Shown here piece by piece: positions 1-11,814 of a DNA stretch of 64,000 nucleotides; position 1 is the stretch's first letter; every line of letters begins with the position of its first letter. Source of the DNA: Coptis chinensis. Lineage: Eukaryota > Streptophyta > Magnoliopsida > Ranunculales > Ranunculaceae. A model generated the notes under the pieces. The model did no database searches and was not told the origin of the DNA. It saw only the letters and a program-made list of their open reading frames with translations. A program made the translations under genes and the position numbers. The DNA lies in NCBI GenBank assembly GCA_015680905.1, contig CM027378.1:56879501-56943500 (forward strand). The letters are read 5' to 3'.

Positions 1-516
1 ACGTACTTTAGACCGAGTCCCATAAGAGCGAAGTAACTGTGTTGCACGTACAATCAGATTCAAAGCAACTTTAGTCTTACACATTCAGCTATTTCCACAT
101 TTTCATACACAAGATAGAGAGAAAGTTTTGTAATTTTTATGTTCATACACAAGGCAGAGAGAAACTGTTGTACATTCTTACTTTCTTAATTTCAAGATGC
201 CATAATTGTTTTACTATTCCACTCAAAATTTATACAGTTGAGTATCTTTTTGAGGGTTTGGCAATCCCAAGTATTTGAAAGTATACATAATTTAGAAACC
301 AACATCCACATGTTGCTAGGGCACAAGTTGCATACGGCGTGTTAGAACATAATAACACAGCCCTACTATGAATGAAAGAATAAGAGTACCTCATATTAGA
401 TTGCAATTTCATTTGGTTAACAAACACATACAACTGGGAAAAAATGAAACCAAGACATTGCGAGCACTTGTTTAGTGTATTTTTAGAATATACAACTCCA
501 TACATCGCAATGTCAA
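1..516. other. No gene recognised
   Basis: AT-rich sequence with no protein or RNA gene that I recognise. The open frame on the minus strand near 230-505 has no family resemblance and ordinary AT-rich composition. The stretch probably belongs to the downstream flank of the possible minus-strand gene that ends at about 724. Confidence 0.4.
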
Positions 517-588
517 CTGGGGCTCGAACCCCGCCAGCATCAAAGAGTTACTGATCTCATTTAAAACAGGCTTACCAATAAAAAAAAA
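517..588 (+). mobile_element. Truncated tRNA-derived SINE fragment
   Basis: A box-B-like stretch (GGGCTCGAACCCC) is followed by a body ending in TTACCAAT and a run of A at 580-588. The same body occurs twice in the complete SINE at 21286-21515, read on the other strand there. The tRNA-like head with box A is missing, so this is a 5'-truncated copy, as expected from incomplete reverse transcription. Confidence 0.65.
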
Positions 589-723
589 TGTTAATAACTG
601 GGCAAGTGTAAAAGAAAATATCTTAAGCTTTTAATACCAAACTGAATTCCAAATAACACCAATAGGATTCTATATATAATCATCAATGCTTTTACAACAC
701 CACCAAGAGAAGTAAAAAACAAA

Positions 724-1461
724 TTAACCTACTAAAACCACAATTGAAGCAAGTTTTGCAAAAAGGGATCCCATAGCTTTTGGTGGTTGGGGACTACCTG
801 ATCATAAATATGGTAATGTACAATACTTTAAATGTTTGACTACCTGCTCATGTGTAGTAGCTTATAGGATGTCGCACATACTTAAAGATCCATGTACGAA
901 ATAAGAAAAAAAAAATTAAAACAGGTCATGTATCCTGTAACTACATAGAGAACGTATACACTATAGTTCATTTTTGTTCCATTGTTCATCATGGACTTAA
1001 CCATTTGAAATCTGCAACTTCGTTCAAGATCAGGCTATCAAAGGATGTTTAAGTTTTGAGAGTATTTAATCAAACATCCAAGTCAAAATATTATACCAAC
1101 ACTTAGTAAAGAATCAAAGATGAAACAAAAAAGTTGGGAAGGGTTAATTATACAACATACCTCAGCCATATATGGAGATAAACACCATGTTAATGAATGG
1201 CCTCCACTGTTTTTCCAAACTGTCCCAATTAGTTTGATGCTGCCATTCCAAAAACTGAAAGGTGTGTCATAGTTGCTAGAACTCAGAGAACTCTGACATA
1301 GGAAGCCATCAAGCCACCTACACCCTTAACTGAGGTTGAGCATTGAAAGACACCTTTTTTCCCCCTCAATTGGACTCACCTCCACCTGTGGTGCTGCTCC
1401 ACCACTTAGATTTGGAACGATTTACCCTCAACTGCAGTGAAGATTCTATTTCTTCCCCCAT
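724..1461 (-). CDS. Possible small multi-exon gene, function unknown
   Basis: A tentative model read from splice signals and codon content. Exon 1 would start at the ATG at 1461 (MGEEIESSLQL...) and stop at 1380 with a good GGAG/GTGAGT donor. A second open stretch at 1161-1324 contains FWNGSIKLIGTVWKNSGG and ends GAG/GTATGT. A last open stretch at 724-797 after a CAG acceptor encodes SPQPPKAMGSLFAKLASIVV and then TAA. Intron 1 would be only 55 nt, which is short for a plant, and an exon between 798 and 1160 may be missing from the model. I do not recognise the family. The hydrophobic C-terminal tail is the only notable feature. The gag-only retrotransposon lies just upstream, so part of the promoter may be displaced. 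Confidence 0.3.
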
Positions 1462-1569
1462 GAGATCTCGTCATCTGTACTTGAAATGCGAACTAACTGC
1501 TCAACGACATCACCAGAGCACTAGCCCCACCGAAGTTAGGCCATCTCCATCCAGGTGAAGATCTATTTT

Positions 1570-2087
1570 ATTAATTACAAAGCGGATGAGGTCTGTTTGC
1601 AACTAGTTAGTTCTATCTGCATATGCTTTGCGCTTTTATGATAGAAGAAAATGCAATTCATCGTTATAGCAAGAACATAATTCAACAGCCAAGTCCCTAT
1701 TCAACTATAAACCTTGGAAAAAGATGTCAAACTGAGATTACTATTTAAGTATCAAAAGATAAGTGTAGATATTAGCACACAATCAGCCGGAAATTGTAAC
1801 CCTATGTTTCTTGCTTTCTTCAAGTTTTCTCCTTATGCAGCTCGTTACTTGTTAGCATAACTCAGAAGGTAAAACTTAAATATTCAACAAATTTTTATGT
1901 TTGTTTAAGTTAGATTGTTCACATGACATGATATTTTTTTTTATCTTTCTTCATTTATTTATATTTCTTTCTAGAAATTTTCAAGAAACTCATTCTTTTT
2001 TTTATTTTTAAAATGTGACTCATGCATCGAGAAGGCCTTCAGGCTCGAGGCTTAAAGGGGTCTTTTAAGACATTGTGAGGTAGTATA
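1570..2087. other. No gene recognised
   Basis: AT-rich flanking sequence with no supported gene or RNA. It ends exactly at the 5-bp target duplication of the gag-only retrotransposon (ATAAC at 2088-2092). Confidence 0.4.
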
Positions 2088-2092
2088 ATAAC

Positions 2093-2361
2093 TGATGTAG
2101 ATTAAACTGGCGGAAGCTTCAGTTTATCAAATCTACTCTTGAATTAAACAAAACAAATAAAACTAAAACAAATCTTTATTTCTCTCTGGAATATTCTTAA
2201 TAACACAACTCTCCCTGAACCCTAATTACAAGCCCATTATTTATACTAATCCTAAAAACTATAAACCAATAAGAACACGACATGTGTCAACAACTAAAAT
2301 AGAATAACTTAAACTAGTGGGCTCACGGCCCATGGGCTTGACCATAATGATGTCCGCATCA
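2093..2361 (-). repeat. 3' LTR of the gag-only element
   Basis: 269-bp long terminal repeat whose ends form the short inverted repeat TGATG...CGCATCA. It matches 4575-4841 nearly throughout, apart from a few substitutions and small indels. Confidence 0.9.
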
Positions 2362-4410
2362 CTCTCCCCAAGTTGAAAGAGTTTGTCCACAAACTACAAT
2401 GGTGGTGCATTAGAAGCGGGAAAAACTGATAAAGCTTCATGCTGAAAATCTGAACAGTGTCAGGTATTTCCTCAGTAACCTCTCCAATATCGTTGTTTCC
2501 TTCTGCGAAGAAAACAGGGCGTTTCTTTTTCTTTGGGCATTCAGCAGCAATGTGGCCAATAACACCACACTCAAAACACTTCCTAGATGCAAAATGCACT
2601 AACAGGATGAACTGTAGTAGAGGCAGTACTAATAGGTGATAGAGCAACAGAAGATGATGGTGAATTGGACGACTTGTGGAGATCTTCTGACTTTCTAGCA
2701 TAAGTAACTGCATTTGCCATGGTTTGAATATCAACAAAGGACAAATCAGCTTGAATGCGTTTTTGTAAGCCATTGACATATCTATGGACCTTGAATTATT
2801 CGATCTCAGTCATATTTAGGCGAGTGCATAACAGATTGAAAGCTTCAGTGTATACTTGAACAGTAGACAAGTTTTGCCACAAATTATATAGGCGATTAAA
2901 CAAATCACGCTCATAATTATTAGGAACAAACTCTTTGCGCAATGCTCGTTTCATCTTAGACCAACGCTGTACCAATTTTTTGCCCTTAATAGTGCGATCC
3001 CTTTGGTATTCATCCCACCATACCTGCGCATAACCCCATAATTTTGTAGCTACCAGCTGAACACACTTGGCACCCGAAATACTCTTGTATTCAAAAATCT
3101 TTTCAATTCGAGTCAACCAATCCACAAACACATAGCATCCATCTTCCCATCAAACTCAGGTACATCAATCTTAATATCACTATGATTATTTTTTTTTAAC
3201 AAACGAATTAAACGATCAACAATAATTAACTCAGTAGGTACACGATTACCAGTTGTAGGCGCAATGTCGTCTGAAGAATCACTGTCAGAAGAAAGAGAGA
3301 GAGAGTATCACTAGCATGTCGCCTGAGTGGTGGTGAAGTTGAGCTTGCCTAGCTTGCCAAGGGGGAACATGCTGAGTATGAGGTGGCCGACCCCCTGCCT
3401 CTATTTGCACCACCATGACCACACCCTCTAAGAGCCATGCCATAACCAACACCAAGTGGTTCGGCTGAATAAAAGGACCTTCCTGCATGTTATTTACTGG
3501 CGGTAGACCGTGTAGCTGATGTTGGCCCACAGGTTGCACTTGCGATTGTACAATAACATGCTGTCTCTGAGGGGGAACAAATTGCTCAAATGGTTGGAGT
3601 TGTGGTAAACCTAGCACAGAATTAGGTCTTCCCCCAGGCTGAGGAGGAATAACAGCTGGAAGATTAAAAGGTTCACGAACTAATGGAGGAACCTCGACTG
3701 GATGGTCATGCTGGAGCCATTGTTCAACTCATTTCTGGCCTGCTGTTGCAACTGTATCAATAAGACCTGGGTGAGGAGTCGAGTGACCAGACCGAACATC
3801 AAAAGGACGCAGTGGTTGGTACTGGTCTGCAACTTATTCTAGCAAGACAAGATCTCGTGGGTCTTTGGAATTACCGTGTCTGGCTGGTCTTTGGAGTAGT
3901 GACCAAGGTAGGAGGCGAGAGTACTATAGTCACAATAGGCGCACCCACCACTTCAAGACCCTGCGGCGCTGGAGCAGTCTGTAACCTAGAAAATTCTTGT
4001 TGAGGATAGCTTGGCATAGGCGCATATCCCAGATTAGGGTTAGGCACATACTGGGGCACATATTGATATTGACTAGGATTCCAAGACTAATAATAAGGAG
4101 AATAACCCTGAGACATCATCAGCTGCTGATAGAGATATGGATGATAGCCGAATGGCATAGAAACTGGCGGTGTCTAAAAACTTTGAGAATGCGCCATTAA
4201 TGGTGGAACCTGTGACGGCTGCTGAAAAGGTAAACTAACTTCTGGAGAAACCCTAGAATTTTGTTGTTGGGCGGTTAAAAGCACATTCAAGGCTTCTTGC
4301 ATAGCTTCAAATTTGGCATTCGAACCCTGATAATTTTCTTCTAGGTGTTTCATCTCTGGTTTCTTGATATACAACATAAAAATTAAAACTTTGATCTTGA
4401 AAGAAGACAA
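2362..4410 (-). pseudogene. Broken gag polyprotein gene of the gag-only element
   Basis: Successive open stretches on the minus strand look like one decayed gag. At 4174-4410 there is a short helical N-terminal segment. At 3285-4059 the sequence is rich in Pro, Gln and Gly. At 2796-3131 there is a typical retrotransposon gag core with a WLTRIEKIFEY start and a WWDEYQRDR segment. At 2309-2779 a CCHC zinc knuckle reads CFECGVIGHIAAEC. Stops and frame changes separate the pieces, so no complete product is possible now. In the intact family, gag binds the RNA and builds the particle. The order of the pieces agrees with leftward transcription from the right LTR. Confidence 0.75.
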
Positions 4411-4560
4411 AGACAGAAGATTAATTTTTGGGTGAACAGTAACGCATGAATAGTGTTCCAGATGAACAGTGTTTCGTAAACAATACCGATGAACAATAAC
4501 ACGAAAAATTAAAACAAATAAGAAAAAAGAAAAATTAGATTTTACTCAGGAACGATTCAT

Positions 4561-4573
4561 GCTCTGATACCAA
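4561..4573 (-). promoter_or_regulatory. Primer-binding site (tRNA-Met type)
   Basis: Directly inside the 5' LTR, the minus strand reads TGGTATCAGAGC, the usual complement of the initiator methionine tRNA 3' end used to prime reverse transcription. Confidence 0.85.
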
Positions 4574-4574
4574 A

Positions 4575-4841
4575 TGATGCAGATTAAACTGGCGGAAGCT
4601 TCAGTTTATCAAATCTACTATTGAATTAAACAAAACAAATAAAACTAAAACAAATCTTTATTTCTCTCTGAAATATTCTTATAACACAACTCTCCCTGAA
4701 CCCTAATTACAAGCCCATTATTTATACTAATCCTAAAAACTATAAACCAATAGGAACACGTATGTGTTAACAACTAAAATAGAATAACTTAAACTAGTAG
4801 GCTCACGGCCCATGGGCTTGACCATACTGATGTCCGCATCA
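4575..4841 (-). repeat. 5' LTR of the gag-only element
   Basis: 267-bp LTR, the partner of 2093-2361, carrying the promoter for the leftward transcript and followed by the ATAAC target duplication. Confidence 0.9.
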
Positions 4842-5151
4842 ATAACATTTTGAACAGATCTGGTATAAATTTATATAGCGTCTATAGAGGTACAATTTTG
4901 GGGGAGTGTAAGCTTGAGGCCAAGGAATTAGTATACTGCTATGCAAGGTTTCCATGTACAATGTGGGACTATATTAAACATCTCATCGTATACATCGTGA
5001 TACTATCTAAAATTCTTAGTTGCCCTTTAGTTTGCTGACAAAGGGGATGAACCATACTTGCTCTAGATATAATTCTGATATCACATTAACCTAACTAATT
5101 AAAGGCCATGGATAGAATAAACACTGTCAAAAAAATATAAATTTAAACAAC

Positions 5152-6010
5152 TTACAGAGAGCAAGTTTACGCCATTGCCATAAAGTATAGGAAAGTGTGA
5201 TGACAATTCCGGTGCGATAATAATATCACTTGATGCTATAATGGCCTTGTTTGTCTCTGGCCATAGATTGTCAACTAGAGTTCCCAATAACCTTCAATAT
5301 GACAGATATTTCAGTAAGATTGGGGACAGTTTCAAAAAGTTTGTAAAGGAATAAGGAGAAAATGGAAAGTTAATCAAACCTGTAAATTTTCTTAAACTGA
5401 GCCTTGATACTATGTGCTTCGAAGAGTGTATCTCCACTAACCAGTTCACCTAGATTCATAAATTAACACAATAATTGATTCAAATCGTCTAGTTTAATAC
5501 CAACTGGTGCTTTTTAAACAAAAATATTGCTTTCGTATTAAACTTCTTACCGAATATGCACCCAACAGACCACATATCTGTCACTATCGTATAATCTTTG
5601 AAATCTGGGAGCAATTCAGGAGCTCTATATGGTGTTGTGCAGACATGCAACCACGGTTATGTGTAATATTGTAAAACAAATGATAAAAATTAAAGTTAAA
5701 TTATAAACACTGTTCTTTTGAAGTAGGCAAATCAATCCAAACTTTAACATACATACATTACGCGTATACGCCTCTGTTGGAATGATAAATTGCCGACTTT
5801 GTCCAAAGTCTGCTAGTTTAAGCTCACAATCCTTAGAATTAATCAAAATGTTCTCAAATTTCAAATCCCTGCTCAAGCCATGTCAGCAATACGAGATAGT
5901 CGGATAGATAAAGAAAAATATAAAGCTTTGGATGATTTAACTTGCCTTGGATGATGTGTTCATCTTTCATAAAAGGATTGCCGAATGAATTTCTTGAGTT
6001 TGGTTTTCTT
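5152..6010 (-). pseudogene. CDK-like protein kinase, partial and probably broken
   Basis: Four spliced pieces of a CMGC/CDK-type kinase C-lobe are visible. Exon 5757-5868 has DLKFENILI (catalytic loop) and LADFGQSRQF (DFG). Exon 5551-5636 has TPYRAPELL and DMWSVGCIFG (subdomains VIII-IX). Exon 5380-5449 reads GELVSGDTLFEAHSIKAQF. Exon 5152-5291 reads LLGTLVDNLWPETNKAI. Three of the junctions have correct GT-AG signals and phase. The splice into 5636 reads TGCAC where CAG is expected, so that acceptor appears lost. The N-lobe (Gly loop, VAIK, PSTAIRE) and the C-terminal part of the fold are not seen. Upstream, 6020-6400 looks like a leader with a TATA-like CATAAATACA and a CT-rich stretch. I infer a decayed or truncated copy of a cyclin-dependent-kinase-like gene. 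The retrotransposon at 2.1-4.8 kb lies just beyond its 3' end. Confidence 0.65.
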
Positions 6011-6399
6011 CAATACCTGTTCCTCAAGAGCTCCACCCAAAATTTTCAGAAAGCTTGGGGGTTTCAATGAAACAAATAGATTGAATTTTCCAGAAATTTA
6101 GCAAAATCCACTGACCAAAACATGAAAAAACCAAACCCCAACAATAAAATCTCACAAAGCTCAAAACCTCTCAAGGATCGAATTGAGCATAAAACTAACC
6201 TTTTCTCAGGAGAATAATCGTTGATGTTGAATTAAAAACAAAACCCTTGGACAAATTAAACTTCAAGAGCAGGAGAAAATATAATTTTTTTTCATTTTGT
6301 TATCTTTTACTGTTGGAAAAAGAAAGTGGGAGAGACGTAGAGTGGAGATTGAGAGGGAGACGAAAACAGAAAGTATGTGTATTTATGGTTTAAATTCGG

Positions 6400-7529
6400 T
6401 ATAAATGGTAATAAATTCATTGATGTGAAGGTGTTAGTCGCGAACAATTGAATAGTGGCGTGTAGTTGTTTTCCAAATTGAATTTACACATACATCCTTA
6501 AGGTCCTATATTATTGTAAGGGTATAAGTGGTAGTAAATTTTGAAATGACGAAGTAGTCTTTCTTAAATGCATTAAATAATTTGATTGAATATTTTATCA
6601 AGGGTATTTAGTGGTAGAGAAAAGACTAGTCTAATTTAAATGTTCATGTTAATTATGGTGTACTCTACTAATTGAGATATCAGTCTTTGTTTTTACCCAA
6701 AAAAATAACAATTATGTGGGGCACACATTCCACAAGCCAGTGAGAGTGCGTATACTATCCCACTAATGCCACTATAGCTCGTATAGGTAGATTTTTGCTG
6801 ATAGTGTTGACGGGATAACATTGTAGCATACCATTGGCTGATCTTTTCCCCCGTATATGCTGGGATAGTGCACCATTGGAAAGCCAAAAGCATGTACTGT
6901 TCATCTATGTTTGCTCTTATTTTGTAATATAGAAATGAAAAATAAAGACGTTTAAAATCATTCATATATGTAGAGGTTGCAGGCTCTGCAGCGTTTGAAA
7001 CACGAAGAAGTGTGATACTTGAGGTATGCAAAGTTGGGAACGTGGCATGGGACACTTCCTGTATTAAGGTTGTTATATCAGTTTAGCCTATAGATATTCC
7101 CACAAACCAAATAACAATGAACTCCAATTATAGATTGATTAAAACAGCTCATTGTTAAGCCTCTATGTATAGCTTGATCGTCGAACCAAAGAAAGTAAAA
7201 TTACAATAAAGAACTTCTCGTTCGATTCTCTTCACCTAAACACTAAACGTCTGATGCAACACAAAAATATAACAGCTGACTACAACTACAACAAGGCTCA
7301 GAAGCTGCTTACTGACTCACTTATTGACTCAATCGTGTCAAAATTTTCATGGTTATAATACAACAGAATTGTCTTAGGTTGGCCACTGACGAGGCAGAAA
7401 TATCTATCCATTATATGACAGTTTAAAAGAGGGTGAATCAGAAAATAGAAATCCATTGGAGAAGAAAAACTGCTCTCCTCAGCAGCCTAGATCAAACAGT
7501 GGATGCACTCATAGCCTTGTACAGATCAG
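6400..7529. other. Intergenic between FdC2 and the kinase remnant
   Basis: This contains the 3' flank and untranslated end of the FdC2 gene (just left of 7530) and the promoter side of the kinase remnant. The 120-codon minus-strand frame at 6693-7055 has no recognisable domain. I see no other gene. Confidence 0.4.
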
Positions 7530-10500
7530 TCATTCGTCACCCATGGCCAACTCCAGTGCATAATCATCTCTTTCCTAGAAATACAGAAAAAGAAACTCCA
7601 TAAACAACAGAGCCAACAACAAGAATAGTTTAGAGGGACAGAAACATAATAGGGTTAACTAGTATTACCCCCCACTCAATTAGGATTCCCCCGGGAAAAT
7701 TATGGTCTCCCCCCCAAAACACACGGTCAACTTGGTTTGACTGTTAACTTTTAGGTCAAATAACTGAAAATGACACAACTGCCCCCACCTACATAAAATT
7801 GAACATTCTTCTTGAAAACAATGAGGGAATTTGTGTCATTTTCAGTTATTTGACCTAAAAGTTAACAGTCAAACCAAGTTGACCGTGTGTGGGGGGGGGA
7901 GACCATAATTTCACATCCAGGGGTAATACTAGTTAACCCAACATAATATTCTGGTTGCAAACTCAATATTTGTTAACAGGTTCCTTTTGGATTTAACAGC
8001 TTACAATTGGTCCTCGAGCAAAGTATCTTCCAAATTGAAGCCAGTATACCTGTGCAATTCAGATTGTCCAAGATTCTTAATTGAAATAGAAACCAACAAT
8101 TCATTGTAATACTTCAAAACACATCACACTTCCCTCTTTAGCTATACATTTAATTGTGAAGTTTACCTCGTCTTCATCTTGGGTTTCAACTTCTAAATCC
8201 GATGATGGAAAGCCCACACAAAGCAATGCATACCCCTGGAATGAGCATGAATAGTCAAGAAAAAAGAAGCAAGGACAAATCAGAGGAGCAATCTTTATAT
8301 AAATTTCTTAACATGCAATGAGCATCTTTCATATAAATGGAGGCATGGAGCTGGGTCAGGTATGCTCTTCAGTTATATAGATTTTCTGAAAAAGGTATAA
8401 TTTGTGTATGGAAAAAGAAAAGTAGTTAATCAGGTCCAAATTGACCGATGTCAAGTAGTTCTTAATACCTAGTACGCACAAAGAACTAAATGAGAGAGAG
8501 TTTAGTTTGAATTACAGAAAACTATATGACCAAATAGCAACATCTTGCAGCAATAAACTGAATAAATTGACAATACAATAAAAGATGATAAAACATAATG
8601 ATAACTTGAATAATCATTATTACTGTGATTTAAACTCTGACGAAGCAAATAAAAGCATTGCAATTTTGTTTAGAGATCTGCCTTGGGGAATTGACTGATG
8701 TACAAGCAAGTCTGAACATCTTTGGGATTTCCACTCCTATTTTTGACAATATGAATGCTCATGTTGAGATTCAAATGCATCTAACATGAAATCATCTGGA
8801 TGTTAGTGTATGTAGCTCATAATTCTTGGTGAATAAAACCATAATGTGGAGGCCAATTACCTCTTGGTGACGAGACTTGATAAAAATAATAGATAATCAG
8901 GTGCAAGAAACTTTCTATTTGGATTGTAGAACAATGAAGCTAAGCAATTTGTTCAGACCTACACTGGGTTGGATAGGAAGACTCACACTAAATAGAATTT
9001 AAACTTTTTAAAAAGATTTCAAGGCTAAATGTGACCAAATTTGTCTCATCTAAGTATATATAGTTCATAATATTTCACATGGTTTAAAGATGAAATTATA
9101 TTTTTGAAACTTCTAACAAGGTTTTTCTGTTAAGGAAAATCAATAAATCGTTGTATAAACAAGGCTTATAGCTGTTTAAGAATATAGATATTGATTACTA
9201 AATGAAGTCAATTTGGCGCTTCTTTTTTTCCTAGCAGATTACGGGCTTTCATGGGTCGAAGACTCTGAGACACAATTATTTGGTCTTTTCTGCATTACAA
9301 TGATAATCTATTTTCTAGGAACTTGTCTTGCTCGAGACACTGTCAACCCTGTTTCAGCTACACATATATACTTTATTAAAACAGTTAGCATAGGTCAGTT
9401 TGTTGGCGACTCATACGTGTCTGCATCATTGTAACATATGTTCTTTGTAATTGATTAAGGCTATATTCTATCCAACTTCAGATTTTCCTGCTACAACCTT
9501 TTCCCATTTAAGTCTAAAAAAGATATTAAATTGAGAAAAGGGATGTTTAAATTCATTAGTAGTTAATTTAAGATATCAGTGTAGCCACAGAGTGTCAGTA
9601 CTGATTACTGACCATGTTTTCTTTTCCAATTTGCGTAGAAAGTAATGGGTCAGTAGCAATACATACACACATCTGAAGGGATTCTGTCGTGTCTGAAGAC
9701 GCACCAAGATTTTGCATCTAGTTGGTGACTACAAAGTTTTGCAAGTATTCACCTCCATTGTACCATGATTTCATTGAGGAGATTTCGTCCAAGACCGAAC
9801 TAAACACCCTCAGGCATCAACACACTTGTCGATAAGGCTAAAAACAATTTACCCACAAATTTTTACAGTCTTTTGTTCTATAGCTAATGACCAACATAAC
9901 ATTATCAAAGACCTAGGGAAGTTTTAGGACGGAATACTTGCCGCAAGGGCTACTCTGAGTTAGGACAATCTTTTCTTGTCATCCTTGACGCGTCAACATT
10001 TAAGCTGCTACTACTGCAGCCTGTAATCACTATTCTCCATCTCACTTCCTATATTGAATCCTGTACTCCTTTTCACTCCCCACCTTCTCCTCACTTTTCC
10101 TGACTATTTTTTTGTTTCTTGTGTACATATTATAAATAACAGAAACTGCGTCTAATAGGCAGTGTGAGATAACAGCTAGCATGTTGTAGTTTTTCTTAGA
10201 TCAGTAGCATGTGCTAGACATTAATATAATTAAACGGCATTTGTGATGACTAACTGACAATGTTCTCAAGCTTATATAACAGGTTACGTACGACCACCTT
10301 AGACTTGAGTTCAGCAGATATCCCTAGCGCCTCAGGCTGTCTAAGTTGTCCAGATTTAACTCGAACAGCACAGCTAGTACAGCAACCTGGAATGTGTCAT
10401 GCTTGATTAACCATTTCAGTAATATAAGCCCAAATGCATGATGTTGTTGTAACTAGTAGAGTAAAGCAGTGTCCAGAAGCAGAAACAGAGTCAGAAAGTA

Positions 10501-11447
10501 AAGATGAGAAATAAAGGTATACTGTTGTATAATTAAATAAAAAAAGAAGAAGCAAACAATATAAAGGAACTTGTGGATGTGTAGTGATACACAGGGAACT
10601 TGTAATCGCCTCTGGCCAACTAAGTTAGCAGGTAGGAGTCTGTTAAAGTCGAGTCAAATTGTTCAGTTAAGTGGCCTTTTTCCTTTGCCAATTTACTCGA
10701 TTAGTCACAGTGCTAACTTATCATGATAGAAAGATAAATGTGGACAAGAAGTAGTACAGTACATCACATACCATGCCTACAAGCAAAAGGTAGAGATATG
10801 TTTTGAGATTCTGCAGTGTGCAATATATATTGATCCTGCAACGAAATTAAACAGTGTCATCCAAGCTTCAAATTTAGATATAATTTTGGAGTGGTATCAA
10901 TAAACTCAACATTCAGAAAATTTAATAATTAACTTAAGATCAGGTGAGTGTGTACCTCTGGAACGAGGAACTCATGGACCAGTCCTCGTTGTCTGTCGAA
11001 AACAGTGACCTTGTGTGTGGGCACTGGGACCGTTGTTGAGGTGTAACTGCCAGTGTCGGCAGCTAGTCCAATGGATGTTTGAAGCTCTGCTCTAGTTGCC
11101 CATCGTCTTGATCTTGTGGGATAATTGATCCGGTGAGATAGAGGAAAAAACTGTGGAGATTGAGATGGCATTCTAGTAATATAAGTGCAGTAAGACAAAT
11201 AATATGGCAGATGAATTCTAGTACTACTTATAGAATTAAGGTGCATCCATATCTTCATCACTTAACTCACTCCAACTTTCATGTTTGCAGACACTAAAAG
11301 TAACAAAAAAACAATTGGCTACTAGATAACATAGCACCTTAAAAGTGAGTTAGTGAGTACCTTTTTTGTGATGTGAACCAGTTGTTGTGACCCTAGTCCA
11401 AATGCAGCACTCTGATAATCAAGGAATGAAACACACGACGACCCCAT
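7530..11447 (-). CDS. FdC2: Ferredoxin C2, chloroplast (FdC2-like), seven exons
   Basis: A plant-type [2Fe-2S] ferredoxin with an extended C-terminus, acting in the plastid stroma as an electron carrier. Exons are 11338-11447, 10956-11172, 10772-10835, 10298-10386, 8167-8235, 8005-8049 and 7530-7574, all with GT-AG borders and matching phase, giving 639 nt or 212 residues plus TGA. After a Ser/Arg-rich transit peptide the core starts HKVTVFDRQRGLVHEF. Three cluster cysteines lie in CRHGCCTSC and the fourth in YALLCVGFP. The C-terminal extension, which is the mark of FdC2, reads ETQDEDEVYWLQFGRYFARG and ends YALELAMGDE. The exon 1 donor (AAG/GTGCTA at 11338) was chosen because the stronger-looking donor at 11361 would put exon 2 out of frame. 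An in-frame upstream ATG at 11507 would add 20 residues, but that stretch resembles a GA-rich leader. Intron 4 is about 1.9 kb and intron 6 holds a MITE. I see no disabling change. Confidence 0.93.
7652..7939. mobile_element. Foldback MITE with 9-bp duplication (Mutator-type)
   Basis: The element is 288 bp and almost entirely inverted repeat. It begins GGGTTAACTAGTATTACCCC and ends with the complement, and the arms pair over roughly 125 bp each. Both sides carry the exact 9-bp duplication AACATAATA (7643-7651 and 7940-7948). Nine-base duplications are typical of Mutator-like elements. It has no coding capacity. It sits in intron 6 of the FdC2 gene, between exons 8005-8049 and 7530-7574. The arms contain runs of C and G (CCCCCCC and GGGGGGGG). 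Confidence 0.92.
8236..10297 (-). other. Long fourth intron of FdC2
   Basis: This is roughly 2.06 kb between exons at 8167-8235 and 10298-10386. It is AT-rich, with no protein domain, RNA gene or recognisable transposon ends. Its donor (AAG/GTGGTC) is unusual and its acceptor (TTCCAG) is normal. The 73-codon frame at 9213-9434 is most likely chance. Confidence 0.6.
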
Positions 11448-11814
11448 TTTTCTTCTCTTTCTCTCTTGATAATGGTAATGGATAATTCTGCTTTTCCAGC
11501 AAGTCATTCAGTTCCACCGGCTCGTTTTACTAGATTACCCCTGAAATTTTAAGTGAATTGGACTTCGGAGTTTGGACTTACCAGATTACCCCTGAAAAAC
11601 AAACCGCGCCCAAACATTTATTGCATCTTTTACATTTGATGTCCTAAGAGCATCTTTAGCAGTGATATCAACCTAGCAGAATTTGGTGTTTTTTCAAGTT
11701 CAGGAGAACTATATGTTGATGAAAACACCAAAAAAATACCAAACCAAATACTAAATCGACCAATATTTGGTTCCAGGTTTGATGCTGTATCAAATCACTT
11801 ACGTGGTTTGAGAA

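Larger units (their letters stand above)
2093..4841 (-). mobile_element. Short gag-only LTR retrotransposon (TR-GAG/LARD type)
   Basis: The element is bounded by two near-identical LTRs, 2093-2361 (269 bp) and 4575-4841 (267 bp), that begin TGATG and end CGCATCA. ATAAC is duplicated on both sides (2088-2092 and 4842-4846). It is transcribed leftward. The primer-binding site (4561-4573, minus TGGTATCAGAGC) abuts the right LTR and matches initiator-Met tRNA. A purine-rich tract (minus CTTGGGGAGAG) abuts the left LTR. The 2.2-kb interior encodes only gag-like sequence and no protease, reverse transcriptase or integrase, so it must have moved with enzymes from elsewhere. The LTRs differ at roughly ten positions by eye, so the insertion is not very recent. 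Confidence 0.9.

Noticed and set aside
230..505. 91-codon minus-strand open frame
   Set aside because: No domain, no splice or start context, and composition matches AT-rich noncoding DNA.
6693..7055. 120-codon minus-strand open frame
   Set aside because: No family resemblance. It lies in the 3' flank of FdC2 and is probably chance.
9213..9434. 73-codon plus-strand open frame
   Set aside because: It lies antisense within intron 4 of FdC2 and has no domain.
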